This document shows positions 12,597 to 23,275 of a DNA stretch of 64,000 nucleotides, in pieces. How positions within the stretch are numbered: the first letter of the stretch is position 1; each line of letters opens with the position of its first letter. Location of the stretch: positions 958,604 to 1,022,603 of the forward strand of contig CM043791.1 in the NCBI GenBank assembly GCA_023974075.1, written 5' to 3'. The position numbers and the translations under genes were made by a program. The notes under the pieces are model-generated. The model was not told the origin of the DNA, did not search any database, and saw only the letters and a program-made list of their open reading frames with translations. Source of the stretch: Chaenocephalus aceratus (taxonomy: Eukaryota > Chordata > Actinopteri > Perciformes > Channichthyidae).

Positions 12597-13178
12597 AGCC
12601 CCCACCAATATTAACTTTAAAAACAAAAGGGTAGAATTGATCATACCATGTTATGTTATTATTGCAACTGTTTTTATTATATTGTGTTGTTTTGATATAT
12701 GTATGTGTGTGTACAAATAAATGAATACATCTGTGTGTATAAATGAATAAATACATGTGTATTATTATATATATATATATATATATATGTTTATAAATGA
12801 ATACATGTGTGTATATATATATAAAATAATATCATTAAATAATGCTGTCAGATAAATGAAGTACACAGTAATAGTCAAGGTTATATTCAATATCTGCACT
12901 TACACCAGCTGATAAGATATTTAAAACGTCTTTTGTTTGTCCTGAAAACGACATTTGAGAATACACACAGGCTATTTATAGATGATAAAACACCAGTAAT
13001 ACAATCTCAGGACTCTTGGATATGGCTTTGATTACAGGATAGTTTACTTTCAGTCAACAAATCCTTTGGAAAGACAAAAAACAACTATTCAATATCCTGC
13101 TTTACCGCGACCGCTATAACTAACTGCCGAAGATGAAGTCTATGACGCTATCGCGTAGAGCTACGTCGATCCTTGCGT
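12597..13178. other. AT-rich spacer with (AT)n microsatellite
   Basis: A pure (AT)n tract lies near 12,763-12,788. The last 50 bp (about 13,130-13,178) are an inverted fragment of module X, centred on GACGCTATCGCGTAGAGCTA. Nothing coding is seen. Confidence 0.6.
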
Positions 13179-13637
13179 ACATTCAGTACTCGTATGTGAG
13201 GTTGTGGGTGAGAGGTGGATATCGTGACGCTTACAGGGAGGTATCGAACATTACAAAGTAGGTGACTGTGTGGCTGCCTGTTCAAAATATTGCAAACTTG
13301 AATAAATAATTGAAATTATATATTTGTGTCCGACTTTCATTTGTACATCGTTCTTAATGTAATGTATAGTAGCTTTGATAGCTGTCCATACCTTCAGACA
13401 GCCTAAAAGTAAAACACAAGTCGTTTATTCACAGCCCGAACGCTCATCGAGATGACTGGATCACTCATGACAGGTTGTGATCAGCTCCGATTAAATTGTG
13501 ATATAAATTCTGTAGCTATTCTCCAGGGAGCACGTTTTTTTATGAAATACCTGTATCCCTCTCATCACAACAAGACTCTACACTGTGCAGGAAAAACAAT
13601 TACATACATGAAAATAACCTTGATGCATGGGAATGAA
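13179..13637 (+). repeat. Inverted repeat C, left copy
   Basis: This 0.46 kb segment, starting ACATTCAGTACTCGTATGTG, is repeated in reverse complement at 21,395-21,852 with high identity. It is joined directly to a module X fragment on its left. Confidence 0.88.
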
Positions 13638-14136
13638 TGGGTAAGAAGTTGTATTTATTTCCTGACCAACATTTGGCTGGAAGACTGGGATCCACCCTGG
13701 ATTGGTTACCTCTACATCACTGGGTGAACACACTCTATAACAGATATTAAATGTGTACTTTAATTCACCACACGTGCATGTCTTTGCACTTTGGGAGGAC
13801 ACTGGAGCCGTTGAAGAAACTTCTGAGCATGGACTCTGAACAGAAAGGAAAACAGCTAAGATCTAAAACTATACATTGCTTGCTTAATGAAATGAAACAA
13901 CTTCATTACTGCTTACTCTGGATGAGTGATGTACAATGTTTGTCAATATTCTAACATGTTTTTTTTCTGTTTATTTTAAGATCGAGTGCACCCAGTACAC
14001 TATGTGGTACCACATAGTGCACCCAGTACACTATGTGGTACCACACGTACTGTGTTGGGGAGCCCTCTGTCAATGCAGATTTCTTTTGTAAAGGCTGCAC
14101 TTCTTAGACACACACACACACACACCACACACACCA

Positions 14137-14173
<37 letters not shown>

Positions 14174-15584
14174 ATTATTTCTGTTGGCAAAATCCTGAAT
14201 GTCCTCTTCCAACATGAGAGTAGCATGCTAACAAAGGTATCCCAGCTGTAGCTGTGAACATGACAGGATGTGAGATGACCCTGAAGAGCATCAGGACTGC
14301 TTGAGGCAGATGATAGCTGTGTGATGAACATGATGATTCAGCCTCTATGGAGAGAGACATCAAGCATGCTCATTTCTGACGTGGAGCTAATCTGAAGTAA
14401 ACATTGAATACTGCTTTCTATTCCTCCATCTTGTGACTGTGTGACTCCCTCTCTTGGATATCAGCATGTGAAGGACACTGCTCAGGAACTAGTCTCTGTA
14501 TGTGATGACTCCTTCCATTCTGGAGAGGATCACAGACACATGGATCCTGAGGTTGAAGCTCAAACCGGTGACCAGTGAGATTGTTCTAACAATTTCCAAT
14601 AAATGTTATTCTGAAACATAACTATCACTGTTGTCTTTCCTTCTATAAATGAAGCCAAACACATGTCAAGCTCGCGCTTAGCCCTCCACAAAGTGCATGG
14701 TTGCAACTTAGACAGTTAAGCATTTTATATCAGTGGGTCCTCATGGCGCAACACGGAAGGCAGACAGAATTGCTTAGACACAGGTGTCACATGAACTTTA
14801 AATGTTCTGGAAAGTTCCTTATACAGCTTTAGCCTTTGTTATCTCATGAAGTCCCTAAGTGACACACCCTGAACAGTCTGGTGGGTCATGGTCCTTGCTA
14901 TTTGCTTTTGTGCTCCCGTAACCACATGTCCAAGATGTCCATGTGCCAGGCTAACACATGTGACAGAACTAGCTACATTTGGAAAGGTTTTTTGTTGCTA
15001 AAGTTAACATTCAAGCCATTTAAGAATAAAAATGCTTACATGACATGTCATTTGTTAAACATTAAGCTGTCTTCTGCTCTTTTCTGATTCTGATTACATA
15101 TAGGCCTAACCTGTTGTAGAAACATGTATTGATGAAATTGATATGAAACAAATGCCATACATATTGCTGTGACACTGGTGTCACATCGGGACATTAACCC
15201 TAAACATTCACAGTAAACCCGGAGTGACATATATGCACAATTACAAATATGATTATGATCTGCTCAGTTAATTTAGCTGATTCAATTATATTTAGTTAAC
15301 ATATTCTTTATTATTCAATTCAAAGTATGTTCAAACAAATGTAAACCAAAAATTCATCCTCATTAATGAAGTTATAAATAAGAGTTAATTTATCATTAAA
15401 GCCCAATGTGACATATATGTCACATTTCAGATATTTGACACTAGGGGGGGCTACTTGTCAGAAATGTGTTCTAGGTGGTCTATTTAGTCTAAATGACGTT
15501 CCCCTTAATTTCCCCAAAAGTAGAAATGGGTCCGGGTTCTTATGGGTTACACGTTTAGGCTTAAAGCATGGCTTAAAGGCATAT
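13638..15584. other. Non-coding, with a duplicated palindromic 31-mer
   Basis: Two tandem copies of GTGCACCCAGTACACTATGT-type sequence occur at about 13,986-14,045, each holding a GTGGTACCAC palindrome. No gene is recognised in this interval. Confidence 0.45.
14108..14169. repeat. (CA)n microsatellite
   Basis: An interrupted CA dinucleotide run with occasional CCA interruptions. Confidence 0.97.
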
Positions 15585-16014
15585 TATAAAACAGACAAGT
15601 CAAATCAAGCAATCTGATTGGTTCTTAGCCGTGATATACTGAGCGTATACCACGGGTAGAATTGTAAGTTACTTTTCACAACAAGTCAGTATCCCTCCGC
15701 GTCTGAGAAAAACAGTATACCGTTGGGCTGAAAAGCAAACTGTTCATACTGGAACAAGAAAGCAGCGGAGAAGTAACGGGGCAGAAACCCTCCTTTTTAC
15801 GCAGCGGTCCAGACATACATCAAACGGCAAAACATATTCAGTGTGCAGTTCCTTTGGCATTAGGGCAGGGATATCTAGATACTTTCCAAGGTCTGACATC
15901 ATGCAGTGTGCTACTTTTAAAGCAAGCAACGATGTTTTCAAATCTGTAATCAAAGAGGTCCGCAAAAACACTATCGGCCAATCAGATTGCTTGATTTGAC
16001 TTGTCAGTTTTATA
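15585..16014. mobile_element. 430-bp foldback MITE
   Basis: The terminal inverted repeats are about 37 bp. TATAAAACAGACAAGTCAAA at the left pairs with its near-perfect inverse ending at 16,014. The interior contains a GTGATATACTGAGCGTATACCAC palindrome related to those at 21,197-21,284 and 48,772-48,828. No coding sequence is seen. Confidence 0.8.
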
Positions 16015-16329
16015 AATATATTTACATTTAGGACAGGGGTCGGCAACCCGCGGCCCACGGGCCGCATGCGGCCCTTTAAGCCCTCTGCCAGAGCTCCCTT
16101 GAGTTTAGACAAAAATAAGAAGGAAATAAAATAAAAGTATTTGTAGGACTATTTATATTTTGTTGCTTGGTTGAAAATGTTTCGTATGTTGTATTTTGAG
16201 GTGATACTGTGACACATAAATAAAAAACAAAACGGTTTTAATTAGGTCAACTAAAATATGCGTCACATCCTGCTACGGTCCCGCGCGAGCGCCGTCTTGG
16301 AGGCGAATAACCCCCGGCTCGATGAGCGA

Positions 16330-16534
16330 ACTATGGATAAATCAAAGAAAAGTACCGGAGGAACACAGGATTTAATTCTGCGTGGACAGAGTTATCTGCT
16401 TTCACAGCAAACGATGCTGGTTTACCGGTATGTGTGATATGTAGAGAGACGTTGTCAGCGGTGGTGCAGCCTTTACGTATCGAGGAACAACACGGGAGAG
16501 GAAGACAGCTGACGATCTTCAGTCATAATTCGGG
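16330..16534 (+). pseudogene. hAT transposase N-terminal fragment (BED-finger type)
   Basis: In one frame the translation reads EKYRRNTGFNSAWTELSAFT followed by a segment containing GLPVCVICRETLS. This resembles the start of GTF2IRD2/ZBED-like hAT transposases (F-x-W-T...F-x-x-N...P-x-C-x-x-C). The frame ends where sequence shared with the inverted arm begins. Only about 65 residues remain. Confidence 0.7.
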
Positions 16535-17039
16535 GTATGTCATTTATTTCAGAAAACACTTTTTGTTATATTCCATGTGTTTAGAGTATAGGTGAGGTCC
16601 TGATAATTTATTCCGGTAAATTACTCTGACCTACTAATTGACCTGACCGAAGTTATTGAGTCTATGTGAGTTTACTGCTTGGCTCAGATCCACCAACGTC
16701 AGCAAGATCTCACCTCTATTAACTCCTGAAGAACCAGGTTCAATGAACTGCTGTTTCTATTCAGACAACTCTTTTTAATCTGTTTAAGCGATCCCGAAGG
16801 ATTTTGGTATCAGTAAATGAGGTGTGTTCCTACCTACGTGTGTGTGGCAGGGTGCAGTCTTACCTTTGAAGCAGGAGAGGAGAGCACAGATTTTCTTTTA
16901 GTTGTCCCAATCCAAAAGGTGAGATCAGTTTATTTGAAGAAAAATAGGTCCAAACCAATACAGGTTTTTACCTTTTAACACATTATAATCATACAAAACA
17001 TATCATGCTGGGGTTATATTTTTTATCTAAAACCTTAAT

Positions 17040-17310
17040 TCATATTCATTTTATTCCCGTGCGTACGCCTTCCGGGTATACCTAAATAATACTATTAGAT
17101 CTAAGCTTCCCGTACGTCCGAAGAACGTCTTCCAGGTAGATCTGAATAGTGTTATTCATTTGATTCCTGTACGTTCTAACAACGCCTTCCAGGTCGACCT
17201 AAATAATAGTTATAAGATCCCCGTACGTAATAACTACGCATTCCAGGTAGAGTCTAACTATTAGTTATAAGATCCCCGTACGTCCTAACAACGCCTTCCG
17301 GGTATACTTT
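17040..17310. repeat. About 60-bp minisatellite (right arm, expanded)
   Basis: About four units of CCCGTACGT-(N)-ACGCCTTCC(A/G)GGT followed by an AATA/ATAAGAT segment. The left arm has about two units. Confidence 0.75.
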
Positions 17311-19148
17311 ACCGAGAGCCATCTAACCCAGCTCTGAGGGCCAGAGCCCACCGGGAGAGAGTATACCAGGGGTTTCCCCCTCTCTCCCCGACGAAATCCA
17401 AAAAAGCCAGTCTTTTTATGCTCAAAAAACCGGATAGAAACCCCACAAACACCTCCTCTATACCCAACCAACATATTCTATTGGCTATGGCATAAGACAC
17501 ACCTTCCCAAGTTTGTGTAAAACAAAACATGACTAGACATATTCTATGGCTATGACATAACCACCTTTTTGAGGCCTCAATGTGTTTCTCCTTAAGTCCG
17601 GAGCCCCCCTCCCTGCTGTGAGAGGAGAGGAAAGAACCTGCCTACTCTCTTATCAGAGAGTAAGGCATAAATCATTATCGGCCTTACACTTAACTTAACA
17701 AACCACTTTGTTTTGTTTATGCTGTAAATATAGAAACACCTAAAATATGAAGCATTTTCATTGTGGGTTATACAAGAATATAATTGATTATATTTGATTA
17801 TAACTAACTTTCGTTTTAAGTATTCAACATACTATGAAGCTCTCAACAGTTGTCAAATAGAAGTTATCAAACCTCAGGAAGAAAGATTATTTATTATTTA
17901 TGAAAGAGCTAGCAAAACACCTAGCAAAACATAAAAAAAAAAAAGTAGAATCCAGTTATCAGCCATTTTATTTTTTTCTGGTTTGCATAGGCCGTGTTTC
18001 CAAATAACGTACATATTTTACGTATCCTTCATTAAAGGATTCTTGATTATACATTTTAAATATATACATGTTTAAAGCTGCAGAAGGTGCAGTTATTTAG
18101 TGAGGAATAAACACGAGGCACATATTGCATCGGGTGGTAAATTGGCTACTTATGAATTAGCAGTTAACAGATTAGTACATTTCTGCCAGCATTCCTTTCT
18201 TGTTTTTAGCAACAGGTTGCCTCAAGCTGTAATATATTCTTCAGTCTTAGCAGGCAATAGTTGTCAACCATAAAGAAGAGCCAAAGGATGGACTCAACGC
18301 CTCCTATCTTAAGCCTGATGAAGAAAGTCTGGGTTGACTGACAGATGATTACCACCTTTGTAGTAGCGGTTATCAAGAAACTCCCCGATCCCCCCCCCTG
18401 CCTGAAACGCATCCACTGGACTCCTTGGTTTACTTCTGACACAGTGACATCACTATGTAACACTTGCACTCCAGCTAACCAATCAGAGCAGACTGGGCTC
18501 TGGTTTCAGACAGAGGGTGAAAAGAGGTGTTGCTGTACAGGCAGTATGAGAACAATAAAGAGCTTTTTGAACATTGAAGCATGAGACATATCTAAATATG
18601 AATATGAACCTGAAGACGATTAGGACCTCTTTAAAGCTTCTTTGCTGCTGAGGGAAGTCAGATATCTAGATAGACCACAACACATTCATTTATTTAAATA
18701 ATTATCTTTATTGAACCATCTCTCAAACACACATTCATCAGTCATTCTTACATTCCCAGCCTTTCACAGTAAACTGTTATATAATAACAAACGTTTTCAA
18801 AAACAATGCCAACATGTACATTACATCAATGAAGTGGATTCATCCACTTTGCAAAAATGTTAGTCATTTTAATAATAATTACATAAAGATACTTTTTTTT
18901 TTTGGCGTTAAGTCACAAAAAGTAGCTACTAAAACCAAAACAGTTCTGAGGACATCTTTTCACATCTTTTGGGCCCATGCAGACATAAATTCAATTCAAG
19001 CAAGCAAACAAACCAAACTAAATAAAATGACAAATAAAACTGGATGCCAGTCCGCTTCAGGTGTGTCTTCAAAACAACCAAACAATATTTTTGCAGATTT
19101 TAGCCGCCAATTTATTAAGCATTTAGTACATTTTATATCACTGCCATC

Positions 19149-19663
19149 CAGTGGCGTGACAAAGTTGTGATTGGCCCCGGTGCAACTATTTTTTTGGGCC
19201 CCCCCCCCCCAACTCAGCGTTGCTTGCTTGCTTGCTCGCTCGCTTTACATCTCCTTGTTCTCTCTTGTCCTTTCTCTTTTGAGCGCCGCTCTTGTGTTTT
19301 GGTTTGCTGTACATTATAAATGCAAGCTATTCAATTTGTTAGAATTCTGCCGATCTTACTGCTGCTATAGCTGTGTAGTACATATAACTCTTGATGTTGA
19401 TTAAACGGTTCGCTCGTCACGCAAGGTATCACATGACATGAAAGGGAGCAAGGTCATTGGACAGACAAATGAAACATTCATTTAGGTTGCTAGGTTACTT
19501 TGAAGACTGCGTGAACCAGTCAATGCCATTGGGGCCCCAAAATAAAATATATATAAAAAAAAAAATATATATATACATTTTTATTTATTTTTTGCATGGG
19601 CCCCTGGACGGCTGTTGGCCCCGGTGCAATGCACCAGCTGCACCGTGGATAGTTACGCCACTG
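19149..19663. mobile_element. hAT MITE with 8-bp TSD (right copy)
   Basis: This is the inverted counterpart of 2,853-3,373, with flanking CTGCCATC on both sides (19,141-19,148 and 19,664-19,671). Its presence with the same target duplication in both arms shows that it was carried along by the arm duplication. Confidence 0.88.
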
Positions 19664-19838
19664 CTGCCATCAACTACCATGATTACAGCTATCTAGAGGC
19701 ACCACAACAGCACACTTGGTACTCATTTTGAAGTTTCAAATGCATTAATGCAACCACAACTCAAGCTGATTGGTGCACTTTAAACCTCTGCCTGGACTGG
19801 ACAAAAGCACACTAGAGAAAAAACATCATGTTTTGGGA

Positions 19839-20200
19839 TAAATCATTATAGGCCTTACACTTAACTTAACAAACCACTTTGTTTTGTTTATGCTGTAAAT
19901 ATAGAAACACCTAAAATATGAAGCTTTCATTGTGGGTTATACAAGAATATAATTGATTATATTTGATTATAACTAACTTTCGTTTTAAGTATTCAACATA
20001 CTATGAAGCTCTCAACACCCTCTTTTTAAAACGCAAAGTTATCAAACAGCAACAACTAAAATTGTAAGCATACATACATATTCAAAAACCATCAAGAAGC
20101 ATTCTCATTATGGGTTCATACAAGAATATGATTGATCATATATGATTTATAATTAACTTTCGTTTTAAGTATTCACTTCATACTATGAATCTCTCAACAC
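19839..20200 (+). repeat. Tandem partial copies of arm-internal sequence
   Basis: The segment 19,839-20,018 repeats 17,664-17,850 in the same orientation, with a few differences. A third, more diverged and shorter copy (TACAAGAATATGATTGATCA onward) follows at about 20,095-20,200. Each ends with ATTCAACATACTATGAAGCT-like sequence. Confidence 0.75.
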
Positions 20201-21196
20201 ATGGAATGCTCTTAACGTCCCGATAGCAATGAATATTAAATGCTTTGACAATAAATACATACAAAAATTAATCTGTGGAGCCGTCGCGCTGTAAAAATCA
20301 CGACCAATCATCTGCCTCGGCCCGGCTAAAGTAACTGGATGGCCTGCCTGTCAGCCTTCCATCTGGGCACAAACTTATCTCGTGCCCTCATTGGTCATGT
20401 GCGCGTTCGTGTGTGTTGGAGGAGGGGCTCTGTAAGAAAGTCTGAAGGAAGAGGCATGTTTTTTCCGGTTGTGTATTTTCAAATTCTAGCGCACTCGAGC
20501 TGGTTTCTCCATTCTTACCTAGCCTACCTTTAACTCTTTTTAGGTGCAGCTATATGTTTCATTTATTTCAAAGTGGGCCCATTTTAATAATGTTTTTTTT
20601 CCCTTCAAATGTGCAGAGGACTCCCCAAGTGCTGTGTTTAATTTATTTTAAAGTAGGCCTGTGTATTATTTTTTAATTCTCCTAATAAGAGTTCTCTGTT
20701 TCTTATTAGAGGTTAACAGTTTTATATCATGTGATAAATAGCCTAATAAATGCAAAAAAACTGTAGTTTTTGTCTGATATAACATAAAAAACTATGAAAT
20801 ATGTTTTGCGGCTCCAGGCAAAAAAATGTTTTGGAAAAAGGAGCAAAATGGCTCTTTTGGTCAAAAAGGTTGCAGACCCCTGAACTAGGACAACCTCAAC
20901 AAGTAACCACGTAAGCCATGCTACTGATGCTGGACAGGTTTTCAGTGGCTGCACAATAAACGGCAACATACAAATGAATGTAAATAAATAGCCAAATAAT
21001 GGATCAACGCTCTCTGTCTAATATGTTCGCTAGCTGTTAGTGTTGTTGCATAGCAACCACCTCGCACTATGTTTCACGCAGAAGGCAACGGAGGGACTAT
21101 TTTATTTTGAACATCATTATTTACTAATAAAAACTATTTAAATTAGAGTGTGTATTTTTTTTTCATTGCCACACTTGGTAACCGTTTTATAAAAGT
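20201..21196. other. hAT 3' end and unannotated flank
   Basis: The interval to 20,883 is the AT-rich 3' part of the hAT remnant, with subterminal sequence reading (in reverse) as TTTTGACCAAAAGAGCCATT. From 20,884 to 21,196 no feature is recognised. Confidence 0.5.
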
Positions 21197-21284
21197 AATA
21201 GCTCACTTCAGGCCGTGATATATGCTCATTATATCACAGCTGTGATATAATGAGCATATACCACAGCCTGTCGTGAGCTATTGC
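21197..21284. repeat. 88-nt near-perfect palindrome
   Basis: The sequence is symmetric about CACAGCTGTG at 21,236-21,245. Arms read GTAATAGCTCAC...GCTCATTATATCACAG and the inverse. A single half of the same palindrome is found at 48,772-48,828 inside the pdf intron, so this is a mobile hairpin sequence. Confidence 0.85.
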
Positions 21285-21394
21285 TTAAATATAACTACTG
21301 TATTATATGTATTCAACGTGTGCCCCGCTGGACTTACGTTTCTGTGGTTGACCGTTACTGTGACATCACTATAGCCACGGAAGATTTTGTGTGT

Positions 21395-21852
21395 TTCATT
21401 CCCATGCATCAAGGTTATTTTCATGGATGTAATTGTTTTTCCTGCACAGTGTAGAGTCTTGTTGTGATGAGAGGGATACAGGTATTTCATAAAAAAACGT
21501 GCTCCCTGGAGAATAGCTACAGAATTTATATCACAATTTAATCGGAGCTGATCACAACCTGTCTGAGTGATCCAGTCATCTCGATGAGCGTTCGGGCTGG
21601 AATAATAACGACTTGTGTTTTACTTTGAGGCTGTCTGAAGGTATGGACAGCTATCAAAGCTACTATACATCACATTAAGAACGATGTACAAATGAAAGTC
21701 GGACACAAATATTAATTAAATGATTTATTCAAGTTTGCAATATTTTGAACAGGCAGCCACACAGTCACCTACTTTGTAATGTTCGATACCTCCCTGTAAG
21801 CGTCACGATATCCACCTCTCACCCACAACCTCACATACGAGTACTGAATGTG
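21395..21852 (-). repeat. Inverted repeat C, right copy
   Basis: Reverse complement of 13,179-13,637. Beyond its right edge the module X fragment that adjoins the left copy is absent. Confidence 0.88.
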
Positions 21853-21972
21853 TATCAAAGTGATCTTAGGAAGGCAGATATAGCAAAAGATGAACGTAAA
21901 CGACAAACGAGGCGATCGACATGGTAAGTCAACAATGGGTCCTCAATGTACACGCCCCGGATTCGAGAAGGG

Positions 21973-23185
21973 TCTAGCTGCGGCCGTGGCCAGTACACGG
22001 CGGTACACGATGGTACACGACACGCCCACCTGACACGACACTAGCTGCGGCTGCGGACAGTGGAGGTTGAACCAAGCCCCCAGGAGTGTGCCGGAGTCTT
22101 GTGGCCAAACGGCGGTACTACACTTCCTTTGTGGTCTCGTTGGATAATTTTTTTTAAACTAAGGCCCAATCCCAAACCACTCCCTCGACCCTACCCCTCC
22201 GTGACGGAGTGAACTCCGTCTGCAGCCACACTCGCAGCTTAACGAGGCTCCCTCCTGTCAGATGGAGGGAGTAAACACAGCAGCAAGCTTTGGGACGGCC
22301 TCCCCTCTCTCCGGCACAACAGGAATGCCGTAACTGTATGTAACAACGGTTTCAAATCAGCATCTCTTAGACAGAAAGTTTAAATGAATAATTCAAATAA
22401 AACTCCAAACATCTTTCATTGTGTTTCAAAGCTCTTTTAGTTTTAAACCTGATGTTTATAAGCTTCTTAGTTTTTGCAACGATCTGTAAATATACACAAC
22501 TTTATAATAAAATGCACAATTTACCTTTTTCTAGACTAAACACAGGTTTGATCCTAAGTTAAAAACACATGAGGTTATCATGAGGTTGTTAACATCGCAG
22601 TTTATCAGTGGATGTTTGCTGGAACTACTTGTACACAGCGTGTTTCCTGAGGACACACACAGCGTGACTCCGGTCAGGTAGAGACCGGTCTCCAGTCAGC
22701 ACCGCTGCAGACTCGCTGTTTGAGGGCTTGATAGCCCACTCCCCCTCCACACTCGTTGCTTTGGAACAGCCCTCAATATGGCGGACCCTCCGCGTGAACG
22801 CGCAAACGGGGGGTAGGGTGTAGGGGTAGGGTGTAGGGGGCGGTTTGGGAATGGGCCTAAATAAACTACCCAGTATGAACGTTCCCGGGTAGCAGTTCTT
22901 CCCTCCCTTCAATCTAACCCCCCCCCCCCATCCTAACCCTAACCACTCCCTACCTTTTTACCTAATCCTAATCCTAATCTTCCTTCCTCCCTCCTAAACC
23001 TAAACCCCAAAACCTCTCCTACTGTAAGAAATTAAAATCAATGTTTATACTACATGGGCTGTATGATGTAAATCTCGTCAATTCGCTTTTAACGGTGGTG
23101 CCTCTCAGCCACCGTAGTGTCGTGTCAGGTGGGCGTGTCGTGTACCATCGTGTACCGCCGTGTACTGGCCGCGGCCGCAGCTAGA
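21973..23185. mobile_element. Element with about 69-bp inverted termini
   Basis: The left end TCTAGCTGCGGCCGTGGCC through GACACGACAC (21,973-22,041) is the near-perfect inverse of 23,117-23,185. The interior holds a separate Harbinger-like MITE and GC-rich sequence but no transposase. A fragment of module X starts just to its right. Confidence 0.78.
22163..22857. mobile_element. PIF/Harbinger-type MITE with TAA target duplication
   Basis: The termini GGCCCAATCCCAAACC and GGTTTGGGAATGGGCC (one mismatch) are flanked by TAA on both sides (22,160-22,162 and 22,858-22,860). A 3-bp TWA duplication is typical of PIF/Harbinger. Subterminal CCTACCCCT-like repeats are present. It is nested in the 21,973-23,185 element. 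Confidence 0.75.
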
Positions 23186-23204
23186 CCATATTGCCGGATT
23201 CCTA

Positions 23205-23268
23205 TGACGAAAATAATAGAATGTCGCCAGTTGTCATGACTCACGTTATACTGCAACACCGGCTCTCC
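23205..23268 (-). repeat. Inverted fragment of module X
   Basis: About 60 bp, including GACGAAAATAATAGAATGTC and GTCATGACTCACGTTATACT, is the reverse complement of 7,770-7,840. Confidence 0.85.
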
Positions 23269-23275
23269 ACGTTTT

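Larger units (their letters stand above)
16576..19838 (-). repeat. Right arm of the 3.2 kb inverted duplication
   Basis: This is the reverse complement of 2,677-5,802, starting TGTGTTTAGAGTATAGGTG. It is 137 bp longer than the left arm because the minisatellite at 17,040-17,310 has more units. It interrupts the hAT remnant. After 19,838 the sequence continues directly into a second copy of an internal segment of this same arm. Confidence 0.9.
16036..20883 (+). mobile_element. hAT transposon remnant split by the right inverted arm
   Basis: The left end is CAGGGGTCGGCAACC (16,036) and the right end is GGTTGCAGACCCCTG (20,869-20,883), a typical hAT TIR pair. The flanks ATTTAGGA and AACTAGGA match at 6 of 8 positions, compatible with a decayed target duplication. 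A BED-type transposase fragment follows the left end. The middle is replaced by the 16,576-19,838 arm and its tandem continuation to about 20,200. The two ends differ beyond the first 15 bp, so they could come from two related hATs instead. Confidence 0.6.

Noticed and set aside
16330..16534. A GTF2IRD2- or ZBED-like host gene
   Set aside because: The fragment lies just inside hAT terminal sequence and is truncated, so transposase origin is simpler.
22920..22980. CCTAACCCTAACC sequence as interstitial telomere repeat
   Set aside because: Only two imperfect units in a generally C-rich stretch; not enough for a telomeric tract, despite tinf2 being in the window.
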